From contig JAUWJN010000168.1 of the NCBI GenBank assembly GCA_030607655.1, positions 1-6,318 of the forward strand: a DNA stretch of 6,318 nucleotides, in the 5' to 3' direction. The DNA comes from a bacterium. Lineage in GTDB: Bacteria > Armatimonadota > Zipacnadia > Zipacnadales > Zipacnadaceae. The notes below the pieces were generated by a model. It was not told where the DNA came from, made no database searches, and saw nothing but the letters and a program-made list of their open reading frames with translations. Positions 1 to 5,430 of this stretch are shown here, in pieces. The stretch's first letter is position 1. Each line of letters opens with the position of its first letter. The position numbers and the translations under genes are program-made.

Positions 1-371
1 ATCCCTATATCAAGTTTGATGATGCGGCTTTCGCCGCCGCCCGGTTGGTGGGTAGTCTCTCTCGTCAGAAGATGACCTTGCGGGAGATAGTAGATTCTCT
101 GCCTGAGTATTTCACCGCTCCTGAGGAACGCATAAACTGCCCGGATGATGCAAAGTTCGGGGTGGTGGAGCAGGTGGCTGACAGCTTCCGAGAGCAATAT
201 CCAATGCTGGAGGTAGATGGAGCGCGTATCCAGTTCCCCGACGGCTGGGCGCTGATTCGGGCCTCCAACACTGCCGCTGAGTTAGTGATGCGCTGGGAGG
301 GCCAGACCCCGGAGGCCCGCGACCGCATCGGCGAGGAACTCACAAATCGTGTCGAGCGGGTGATGAAATAA
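1..371 (+). CDS. Phosphomannomutase/phosphoglucomutase, C-terminal part (5' truncated by window)
   Basis: This is the 3' end of an alpha-D-phosphohexomutase, a cytosolic enzyme that interconverts hexose-6-phosphate and hexose-1-phosphate through a bisphosphate intermediate and so feeds nucleotide-sugar synthesis. The frame is open from base 3 with no start inside the window, so the gene begins upstream. About 122 residues are visible. They begin PYIKFDDAAFAAARL, matching the end of domain 3 of AlgC/ManB-type enzymes (FDDGIYSAARL in AlgC). Next come a CPDDAKF segment and the domain 4 signature DGARIQFPDGWALIRASNT. The RASNT phosphate-binding loop is at 258-272. The active-site serine loop and the metal-binding aspartates would lie upstream and cannot be checked. 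The protein ends normally, 17 bases before the next gene, so the two are probably co-transcribed. AlgC-type phosphomannomutase/phosphoglucomutase is the best match; the sugar preference cannot be told from this part. Confidence 0.88.
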   Translation, partial: PYIKFDDAAFAAARLVGSLSRQKMTLREIVDSLPEYFTAPEERINCPDDAKFGVVEQVADSFREQYPMLEVDGARIQFPDGWALIRASNTAAELVMRWEGQTPEARDRIGEELTNRVERVMK

Positions 372-380
372 ATCTGAATC

Positions 381-387
381 AAGGAAG
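381..387 (+). promoter_or_regulatory. Shine-Dalgarno AAGGAAG that bears on the start of the 389 gene
   Basis: AAGGAAG lies in the short gap after the mutase stop codon. It is only one base from the ATG at 389, which is too close for normal initiation. It is ten bases from the in-frame GTG at 398, which is closer to the 8- and 9-base spacings of the other clear ribosome sites here. It therefore favours GTG 398 (three residues shorter) over ATG 389. Confidence 0.5.
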
Positions 388-388
388 T

Positions 389-2359
389 ATGATAGACGTG
401 ACTGCCAAGAGCAAACGAGCAGAACAGGTTATGATTATCGGATTGGATGCCCCCATTGTACCGCGGCTGCGGCGATTGGCGAAACAAGGCAAGCTGCCCC
501 ACTTCCAGACACTGATTGAGCAGGGGGTCATTGCCAATAACTGCATGGTCCCGTATCCAACCATCACCCCGCCCAACTGGACTACCATCGTCACCGGGGC
601 CTGGGCGGGAACCCATGGGATCACCTGCTTTCACGTCCACAAGCCGGGCGACCCCCTGGATAAGATACACCCGGGCTTTTCCTCCGATGACAATCAAGCT
701 GAATACATCTGGCAGGCCATCGCCCGTGCGGGCAAGCGTGCTATTCTGGTAAATTATCCCTCCACCTGGCCCGCGACGCTGGGCGATATGGGGGTACAGG
801 TCGGCGGGGCCGGGCTAGCGATTAACGAGTGGCGTATCCATGACCAGAGTGATGAGCCCTGGGACACACGCAACGATGTGTCGGAGTCCCAGTTGTTTGC
901 CACCGAGGAATACCCGCTGGCCCAAGTAGTGGAGCCCCAACCGGCCTCCGGGTGGCAAAATGCACCGGATGAGGCGAAATGGGAAGTGGAGTTGCCCTGC
1001 GTCGGTCGGTCCACTCTATCTCCTCTCCAGACCCAGATTTGGTACGGGCTGATCCTGGCAGATGAGCAGGGCCGCTGCGACCGGCTGCTTATCGCCTCGG
1101 AAAAGGACACTCAGGCTGCTTTCTGCACCCTGGCGGTCGGCGAGTGGAGCGAGAAGATAGTGCGGGAGTTTGAGACTGCCAAGGGCACCAGGAAAGCTGC
1201 CTTCCGCTTTAAGTTGCTCGAGTTGTCCGCCGATGGTCAGGAGCTGAAGCTGTTTGTCTCGCCGCTTTGTGCCCTGGACGGCTTCACTTACCCTCCAGAG
1301 TTGGCCCAGGAACTGGCGGGCCTCGACCAGATGCCATGGTGCAACTACGGCCTGGATGAGCAGGGCATGGAGTGGATTGACGACGAGACCTGGGAAGAAA
1401 TCATGCGCTGGTCGCACGAGTATCTAACCCAGGTGGCCGACCGGCTCCTATCCAGCCAGCAATGGGACATCTACTGTACGCACCTGCACTGCCCCGACTG
1501 GTTTTATCACCGCTGGGCCACCGATTTGGACCCGCAGACCACTCGTGATCCCGACTTGCCGGCACGCTGTGAGCAGTTAGAGCTGGCTGTGTATGAAGCC
1601 ATTGATGACCACTTGGCGGCGCTTTTGAATCACGCGGACGAAAATACGCTGGTGCTTATAGTCTCCGACCATGGCGCGCAGCCGACTACCGGTGACGTGC
1701 CGATACACGACATCTTGGAGGCGGCCGGGCTGACCGTCTTCGCCGAAGGCCAGGACCCTGAGAGCCGGCAGGTGGACTGGGCTCGCACTAAAGCCTTCGC
1801 CCAACGGTCTTGTTATATCTATGTGAACCTGAAAGGGCGCGACCCGCAGGGGATTGTCGAGCCCGGCGCGGAATATGAGCAGATACAAGAGGAGATTATC
1901 AAGGCGCTGTATGACTATACCGACCCGGACACCAGCAAAAAGCCGTTTTCCTTTGTGCTGCGGCGCGAGGATGCCCGGGTGCTAGGCCTGCACGGAGATA
2001 TGATCGGTGATGTGGTCTTCGCGTTCACCGAGGATTTCTGCGGGCAACATGGCCCCATCTTGCCCACCGCAGGCTTTGGCATCGGTTCAATAGAGGGACT
2101 CCTGATAATGAAAGGCCCCGGAGTAAAGCAGGGGGAGGAATTAGAGCGCACCTGCTGGCTGACTGACATTGTGCCCACGGTCTGTCACCTGGCCCAGTGG
2201 CCGGTACCCGCTCAGGCCGAAGGGGCCATACTATACCAAGCGCTGGCGAATCCCAATGCCCAGCTTGAGGAGCTCCAAAAGTGCCGCAAGAACTACGAGC
2301 GGCTGACGCGGGTGACGGAAGCTACCCGTCAGGAAACCCACAGTTATCACCAACTCTGA
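389..2359 (+). CDS. Alkaline phosphatase superfamily protein (type I phosphodiesterase/nucleotide pyrophosphatase family)
   Basis: This is a two-metal phosphodiesterase/phosphatase of the alkaline phosphatase superfamily, nucleotide pyrophosphatase (NPP) branch. By comparison with NPP enzymes, a complete active site is visible: D20 in VMIIGLDAP; nucleophile T60 with N63 in PTITPPNWTTIVTG followed by THGI; D370 and H374 in HCPDWFYHRW; D427 and H428 in IVSDHG; and H554 in GQHGP. The tail, GLLIMKGPGV followed by TDIVPTVCHL, is the usual end of the fold. Residues about 187-330, between the two halves of the site, form an acidic, Trp-rich insert that I do not recognise and that may set substrate choice. 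At 656 residues it is longer than a minimal NPP. No signal peptide or membrane segment is visible, so it is probably cytosolic. Family similarity begins only near residue 14, so GTG 398 or ATG 431 are possible starts; 398 has the better ribosome-site spacing. Linkage to the upstream phosphohexomutase hints at a sugar-phosphate or nucleotide-sugar substrate. The family call is firm; the substrate is unknown. Confidence 0.88.
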   Translation: MIDVTAKSKRAEQVMIIGLDAPIVPRLRRLAKQGKLPHFQTLIEQGVIANNCMVPYPTITPPNWTTIVTGAWAGTHGITCFHVHKPGDPLDKIHPGFSSDDNQAEYIWQAIARAGKRAILVNYPSTWPATLGDMGVQVGGAGLAINEWRIHDQSDEPWDTRNDVSESQLFATEEYPLAQVVEPQPASGWQNAPDEAKWEVELPCVGRSTLSPLQTQIWYGLILADEQGRCDRLLIASEKDTQAAFCTLAVGEWSEKIVREFETAKGTRKAAFRFKLLELSADGQELKLFVSPLCALDGFTYPPELAQELAGLDQMPWCNYGLDEQGMEWIDDETWEEIMRWSHEYLTQVADRLLSSQQWDIYCTHLHCPDWFYHRWATDLDPQTTRDPDLPARCEQLELAVYEAIDDHLAALLNHADENTLVLIVSDHGAQPTTGDVPIHDILEAAGLTVFAEGQDPESRQVDWARTKAFAQRSCYIYVNLKGRDPQGIVEPGAEYEQIQEEIIKALYDYTDPDTSKKPFSFVLRREDARVLGLHGDMIGDVVFAFTEDFCGQHGPILPTAGFGIGSIEGLLIMKGPGVKQGEELERTCWLTDIVPTVCHLAQWPVPAQAEGAILYQALANPNAQLEELQKCRKNYERLTRVTEATRQETHSYHQL

Positions 2360-2424
2360 TGCCGTTTATCAACAAGCTGTCAGCATCTTGTCAACAGACT
2401 CTTCACAATTTCGTGCTGGCCGCC

Positions 2425-2430
2425 AGGGAG
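2425..2430 (+). promoter_or_regulatory. Shine-Dalgarno AGGGAG supporting the GTG start at 2440
   Basis: AGGGAG ends nine bases before the GTG at 2440. The next in-frame ATG lies well inside the conserved N-terminal segment (VDGLWFM), so the GTG is the better start. The 80-base gap from the previous stop shows no convincing promoter hexamers or terminator. Confidence 0.6.
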
Positions 2431-2439
2431 TGACGGCTC

Positions 2440-2958
2440 GTGGATGAAGATAAAGCGCTGGTTGAATACCTGCGTCGCTCGTACACGGCGGTAGATGGCC
2501 TATGGTTTATGATAGTGGAGGAGGCTTACGGCTTTGAGCAGGCGCTGGCGCTTGACGAGAAGATATGGCAGATTCTGCCCAAGATTCAGGCCCGCAAGGC
2601 CCGCGAGGTCCTGGGGATTACCGGCAATTCTCTGGCTGACTTGGCCGCCTGCTTTAGCCTCAAGCTCCGCGCTGATGGCCACGACTTCACAGTCCAGCAG
2701 CAGCCCGAGGGTCTGGAGTTCACCATTCACCGCTGTGCCTGGCTGGAGTTGCTGCGGGCCAGCGGCCGCGAGCACCTGGCCGAGCAGATAAGCGGCCGCA
2801 TCTGCCCTACTGAGTGCCGCGTATGGTGTGAGGAGTTTGGGGGAGAATTTGAGTTTGAGATGCCCCGGAGCATGTGCCGCGGTGCGGACGTGTGCCAGAT
2901 AGTATTTCGGCGCAAGGGGGGCCTCAGATCGGATAGTCAGCCACAATCTGGGAGATGA
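2440..2958 (+). CDS. Cysteine-rich protein, probably DUF6125 / L-2-amino-thiazoline-4-carboxylate hydrolase-like family
   Basis: This is a small soluble protein of 172 residues with no signal peptide or membrane segment. The N-terminal half is helical, with the segment VDGLWFMIVEEAYGFEQAL (residues 18-36) followed by DEKIWQILPKIQARK, which I associate with DUF6125 proteins. A middle segment, EGLEFTIHRCAWLELL (90-105), leads into a cysteine-rich end: C122, C126 and C130 spaced C-x3-C-x3-C, then C146 and C152, the last in a GADVCQIVF strand. That final 'C...G..xxC.f' layout recalls the L-2-amino-thiazoline-4-carboxylate hydrolase-like superfamily. The cysteines could bind a metal or cofactor; this is inference. 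The last 13 or so residues after VFRRK look like a low-complexity extension and run into the convergent UroD-family gene. Function is unknown. The family assignment is from memory of the motif pattern and is moderately sure; that it is a real gene is supported by a good ribosome site and protein-like composition. Confidence 0.72.
   Translation: MDEDKALVEYLRRSYTAVDGLWFMIVEEAYGFEQALALDEKIWQILPKIQARKAREVLGITGNSLADLAACFSLKLRADGHDFTVQQQPEGLEFTIHRCAWLELLRASGREHLAEQISGRICPTECRVWCEEFGGEFEFEMPRSMCRGADVCQIVFRRKGGLRSDSQPQSGR
2924..2958. other. Tail-to-tail overlap of two convergent genes (35 bases)
   Basis: The plus-strand stop (TGA, 2956-2958) lies inside the UroD-family gene. That gene's stop (TCA on the plus strand, 2924-2926) lies inside the plus-strand gene. 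No hairpin with a T-tract is visible on either strand around the junction, so the two transcripts probably overlap by at least this much. The overlapping part of the plus-strand protein lies beyond its conserved region, whereas the UroD-family end (FISQIVADYPI) looks normal. The plus-strand gene therefore seems to be the one that grew into its neighbour. Confidence 0.8.
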
Positions 2959-4021
2959 AGCGCACCTTCTCAATGTCTCCCGGCGGCGAGATCTCGTCGG
3001 AAATACCCAGCACCAGGTTAGGAGCGAACATATCAATGAGTTGCTTGGTGAATCGCTCCAGTTCCTGGTAGCTGACGTTAGGCAAGAAGTGGGTGGCGGG
3101 GATACCGTCGAGCAGGATCATCTCTTCTCCCAGCCCAGCCTTAATCTCCTCTAAAGTAACATCTCCCTGGGGAAGGGGGGTAAGCGCCTCGATCCCGTCC
3201 AGACCGGTATCTTTGCAGTACGGCAGCAGACTCTTGACTGCCCCGTCCCAATGAGCATGACACTTCTTTCCAGCTTTATGAAACTGAGCACTACGACGTT
3301 GATAATAGGGTAGTATCCACCTCTCGAACAAGGTGGGGCTGATGAGGTCGGCAGCGATGTTATCCCCAAAGTTAATAATCTCTACAGGGCACCGACAAAG
3401 TACCTCATAAATCTTGTCGTCGGTGCGGTCAATCATCTCCAGTAATTTGTGCATTGCGGCCGGCGCGTCGTGCAGTAAAAAGATCGTCGTCTCAAACCCC
3501 GCGTAGTCAATCAACAGCCTTTGCAAGTTGATGCGCGGGAAAAACAGGGTAGGAGCCCCACGTTCCCCCAGCATTTGGCAGTGCTCTTCGAAAAGATCCT
3601 GATCCCACCAAACCATTTGATGTTCGAGCAAGTACTCTATGACAGGAATATCTGCGACGGTCTTGAGAGGAAACTCTGTTACGGCACTAGTCACAGCGGT
3701 GGACCTGGTCAGACTAGTAACTGCCCCCACTGGAGTACGAATGCAAGTGCGTCTGCCCGCGGGGGTCTTCTGTTGTACTACCTGTACATCGTCGGGGTAT
3801 TCAATCCGCAGGCAGGGGTTGCATAGCCCTAAGTCATAAGCTCGTACGGAGCAGTCCAGCTCATCGCAGATTTCCAGATCGCTGAGACTGACATGAGGAG
3901 ACGGCAGTGTTCCCTGCGTGCGGTTAGTGTGAATCCAGTTGCTTATGCAGGGCTGCCACAGCACATGGTCAATCGGCTGGTGCCGAAAGATTGCCAGATT
4001 AAGCTCACGGAAGGTCATCAT
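2924..4021 (-). CDS. Uroporphyrinogen decarboxylase (UroD/MtaA-like) family protein, probable methyltransferase relative
   Basis: This is a 365-residue cytosolic TIM-barrel protein of the UroD family, which includes uroporphyrinogen decarboxylases and corrinoid-dependent methyltransferases such as MtaA. The N-terminus, MTFRELNLAIFRHQPIDHV, is typical. So are FGDNIAADLISPTLFERW (218-235), CHAHWDGAVKSLLPY (254-268), GLDGIEALTPLPQGDVTLEE (273-292) and the end, PPGDIEKVRFISQIV. The rest of the gene cluster does not suggest haem synthesis. The His-x-Cys and distal Cys that hold zinc in MtaA/MtbA are not obvious: the region reads CHAHWDG, and the distal site reads GISDEISPPGD. It may therefore belong to a divergent subgroup of unknown substrate. 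The frame stays open upstream to 4201, but that part is read through the end of the DUF6807 gene. ATG 4021 (or the adjacent ATG 4018) starts the family-like sequence, 29 bases after the upstream stop. No strong ribosome site is seen, so coupling to the upstream gene is likely. Confidence 0.85.
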   Translation of the reverse strand: MMTFRELNLAIFRHQPIDHVLWQPCISNWIHTNRTQGTLPSPHVSLSDLEICDELDCSVRAYDLGLCNPCLRIEYPDDVQVVQQKTPAGRRTCIRTPVGAVTSLTRSTAVTSAVTEFPLKTVADIPVIEYLLEHQMVWWDQDLFEEHCQMLGERGAPTLFFPRINLQRLLIDYAGFETTIFLLHDAPAAMHKLLEMIDRTDDKIYEVLCRCPVEIINFGDNIAADLISPTLFERWILPYYQRRSAQFHKAGKKCHAHWDGAVKSLLPYCKDTGLDGIEALTPLPQGDVTLEEIKAGLGEEMILLDGIPATHFLPNVSYQELERFTKQLIDMFAPNLVLGISDEISPPGDIEKVRFISQIVADYPI

Positions 4022-4050
4022 AATCAGTGCCGGCGGAACATGACGCAGCG

Positions 4051-5184
4051 CTATTCTCTCTGCACCGTCGGCGGATGGGCGAAGTCCAGGTAGCGCCCGG
4101 CCACATCCGCCTCGCTGACATCGCCGGCGTGCAGGTACACACGGTAATTGAACTGCAGCATATCGCCCTGGGGCATAGCGTGGTCGCCGCGCAGCGACCA
4201 ATCACCGTAATAGTCGTGCAGGCCCCAGCAGTTGGCGGTGAATAGCCCGTAGCCGCGCACATGCCACCAAGTTGGATGACGGAAGTTGCTGGGATGGTCG
4301 AAGATAGCAATTCCCACCGTCTGACCCTCCACCGGCCCGTAGTAATCCACCCAGGGAGCGCGTTTGCCCCAGCATTCCGCTTCACCGATGCCTCCGTAAG
4401 CGTTGACCATAGTGCCCCCACCGTCCTTTTCCTCCATACTTTCGGCCACACGCACCGAGATATTGCCCGCCTCCTTGGTGTCACCGAGCAATATCCCTTG
4501 ATAAGCCGCTATCCAGGGGGTGGTTAGGTCCAGGAAGCGCCCCGTATCCGGCAGATTGTAGACGCGGATAGTGGGCTCCTCGGCCAGCAGCTTTCCGCCG
4601 TCGGGGGGCTCCCAGTCATTGAGGGCCAGCAGTTCGGCATATACCGGCCCCTCATTGACAATATGATAATCCTGGTTGACCGTGCAGGCATGGCCCTCCA
4701 ACTCGCTCCAGTTGTCATAGCCGTTCACCTCGCCCTGGGCTACGTAAAGTGACTTGTGGTGAATGTGGTCGCCGGGAGCGAGGTTCGTCATCTCCACACC
4801 GCCCGGGCCATAAACCGGATAACAATACGGGCGGGCAATACCTTCTTTGATTACATAACTAGTAAAAAGCTGCCCGCTGATGAGGAAATCAAGCTGTCCG
4901 TCTTGCTCTTCGATGGCTACGCCCGACTCCGCTTCAGTGGCTGGGCCTAACTTATAGTGTTTAACCTCGCCGGCGGCCATCTGGGGGATGATGAAGGTCA
5001 TCTCGTCGGCCTGGCATTGCGCGGGCAGTTCAGCGACAGTATTACCTCCGTCATCAATCTCATAGAGAGTATGGCCGCCTGCACAGTTGCATTCTCCTTC
5101 ACACCATACGCTTACCACCGTATCCTTGCGACTATGCGGCCCGGCACTAATTTGGATAACACTGCCTTCCTCACAAACTGACAT
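4051..5184 (-). CDS. DUF6807 ('PmoA family') protein
   Basis: This is a 377-residue protein of the DUF6807 family, which databases often label 'methane oxygenase PmoA'. The label is misleading: it shows no sign of the membrane subunit of particulate methane monooxygenase. Family hallmarks run in order: RPYCYPVYGPGGVEMT (118-133), DHIHHKSLYVAQGEVNG (139-155), KEAGNISVRVAE (237-248), DHPSNFRHPTWWHVRGYG (296-313) and the end motif YLHAGD (350-355). The clustered histidines (H140, H142, H143, H303, H308) could form a metal or substrate site; this is inference. Most of the chain looks like beta strands. Many relatives are secreted, but here no signal peptide is visible. The start is ATG 5184, backed by an AGGAGG eight bases upstream; the open frame up to 5253 only translates a REP-like repeat. 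It is probably co-transcribed with the UroD-family gene downstream. The biochemical role is not established; carbohydrate-derivative catabolism is the usual guess from context. Confidence 0.88.
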   Translation of the reverse strand: MSVCEEGSVIQISAGPHSRKDTVVSVWCEGECNCAGGHTLYEIDDGGNTVAELPAQCQADEMTFIIPQMAAGEVKHYKLGPATEAESGVAIEEQDGQLDFLISGQLFTSYVIKEGIARPYCYPVYGPGGVEMTNLAPGDHIHHKSLYVAQGEVNGYDNWSELEGHACTVNQDYHIVNEGPVYAELLALNDWEPPDGGKLLAEEPTIRVYNLPDTGRFLDLTTPWIAAYQGILLGDTKEAGNISVRVAESMEEKDGGGTMVNAYGGIGEAECWGKRAPWVDYYGPVEGQTVGIAIFDHPSNFRHPTWWHVRGYGLFTANCWGLHDYYGDWSLRGDHAMPQGDMLQFNYRVYLHAGDVSEADVAGRYLDFAHPPTVQRE

Positions 5185-5192
5185 CGTTACGA

Positions 5193-5198
5193 CCTCCT
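5193..5198 (-). promoter_or_regulatory. Strong Shine-Dalgarno AGGAGG of the DUF6807 gene
   Basis: On the minus strand TAAGGAGGTC precedes ATG 5184, with eight bases between AGGAGG and the start. It matches the anti-Shine-Dalgarno almost completely and fixes the start of the DUF6807 gene. It also shows that this organism uses ordinary leader-dependent initiation. Confidence 0.85.
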
Positions 5199-5220
5199 TA
5201 GGATTCTCGGCTGTGAAATC

Positions 5221-5247
5221 GGTCGCGGCAAGAATGCCGCTCCTACA
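5221..5247 (-). repeat. REP-like hairpin element, copy 1
   Basis: Read on the minus strand it has head TGTAGGA, stem GCGGCA, loop TTCT, stem TGCCGC and tail GACC, 27 bases in all. The six-base-pair stem is perfect. It matches the general layout of REP elements (a GTAGGAGC-like head followed by a GC-rich palindrome). It lies 22 bases upstream of the ribosome site of the DUF6807 gene, so if transcribed it would form a hairpin in that leader. Confidence 0.75.
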
Positions 5248-5270
5248 GTACAAGAGGAGACAGAATCTTC

Positions 5271-5297
5271 TGTGGGAGGGCCGTCCCCGGCCCGACC
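5271..5297 (+). repeat. REP-like hairpin element, copy 2 (inverted to copy 1)
   Basis: Read on the plus strand it has head TGTGGGA, stem GGGCCG, loop TCCC, stem CGGCCC and tail GACC, also 27 bases. Length and layout are identical to copy 1. The stem differs at three positions, and each change is matched on the other arm, so pairing is kept. It lies in opposite orientation to copy 1. Confidence 0.72.
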
Positions 5298-5302
5298 TTC
5301 CC

Positions 5303-5430
5303 CTATGACAAATCCTTCAACGTTTGTTTGATGGCGGCCAGTTCTTCCTCAGTCAGCCCCCCACAATTCCGCCTCGCCCATCACATTCTCCGAAATTCCC
5401 GGTTCCACTCTCATATAATACCAGACGCCC
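5303..5430 (-). other. Coding-like remnant between the zinc-ribbon gene and the repeat pair
   Basis: Just past the stop of the zinc-ribbon gene the minus strand still looks like coding DNA, but in two different frames. From about 5440 to 5357 one frame reads VDSEGVWYYMRV, then PGISENVMGEAELWG. From 5356 to the TAG at 5303-5305 another frame reads LTEEELAAIKQTLKDLS. The switch falls at a run of six G (5357-5362). Dropping one G there joins the two pieces. Dropping one G in the GGGG run at 5441-5444 would also join them to the zinc-ribbon protein. The stretch could be a decayed C-terminal extension, the remnant of another gene, a product of two indel errors in the assembly, or chance. No start with a ribosome site is evident for a separate gene. 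Confidence 0.35.

Larger units (their letters stand above)
5221..5297. repeat. BIME-like pair of inverted REP elements
   Basis: Two REP-like copies face each other across a 23-base spacer (5248-5270). The two heads can pair (TCCTACA 5241-5247 with TGTGGGA 5271-5277, one G-T pair), and the outer ends can pair (GGTCG 5221-5225 with CGACC 5293-5297). The whole unit can thus fold as a cruciform with two side hairpins. The spacer edge holds a perfect inverted repeat, ACAGAA-TC-TTCTGT (5260-5273). In known systems such pairs are the substrates of RAYT (Y1 transposase-like) proteins, spread across intergenic DNA, and can act as transcription, supercoiling or mRNA-stability elements. No RAYT gene is in this window. 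Confidence 0.7.

Noticed and set aside
65..697. Long minus-strand open frame opposite the mutase and phosphodiesterase genes
   Set aside because: It is antisense to two well-supported genes, is Ser/Arg-rich and resembles no family I know.
2372..2391. Possible terminator ACAAG...CTTGT after the phosphodiesterase gene
   Set aside because: Five AT-rich base pairs around a ten-base loop with no following T-tract is too weak to call.
2500..3036. Minus-strand open frame of 178 codons opposite the small cysteine-rich gene
   Set aside because: It overlaps both the plus-strand gene and the end of the UroD-family gene in another frame, and its composition is shadow-like.
3521..3839. Plus-strand open frames opposite the UroD-family gene
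   Set aside because: Both are short, overlap each other in different frames and lie antisense to a strong family match.
4022..4201. N-terminal extension of the UroD-family gene to 4201
   Set aside because: This part lies mostly within the end of the DUF6807 gene and reads as Arg/Pro/Cys-rich shadow sequence; the family N-terminus starts at MMTFREL.
4051..5184. Reading the DUF6807 protein as a methane monooxygenase subunit
   Set aside because: The database label 'PmoA' is historical; the sequence lacks the membrane segments of particulate methane monooxygenase, and no pmoB/pmoC-like gene is nearby.
5185..5253. N-terminal extension of the DUF6807 gene to an ATG at 5253
   Set aside because: The added residues are a translation of the REP-like hairpin, there is a near-perfect ribosome site for ATG 5184, and the extension adds nothing family-like.
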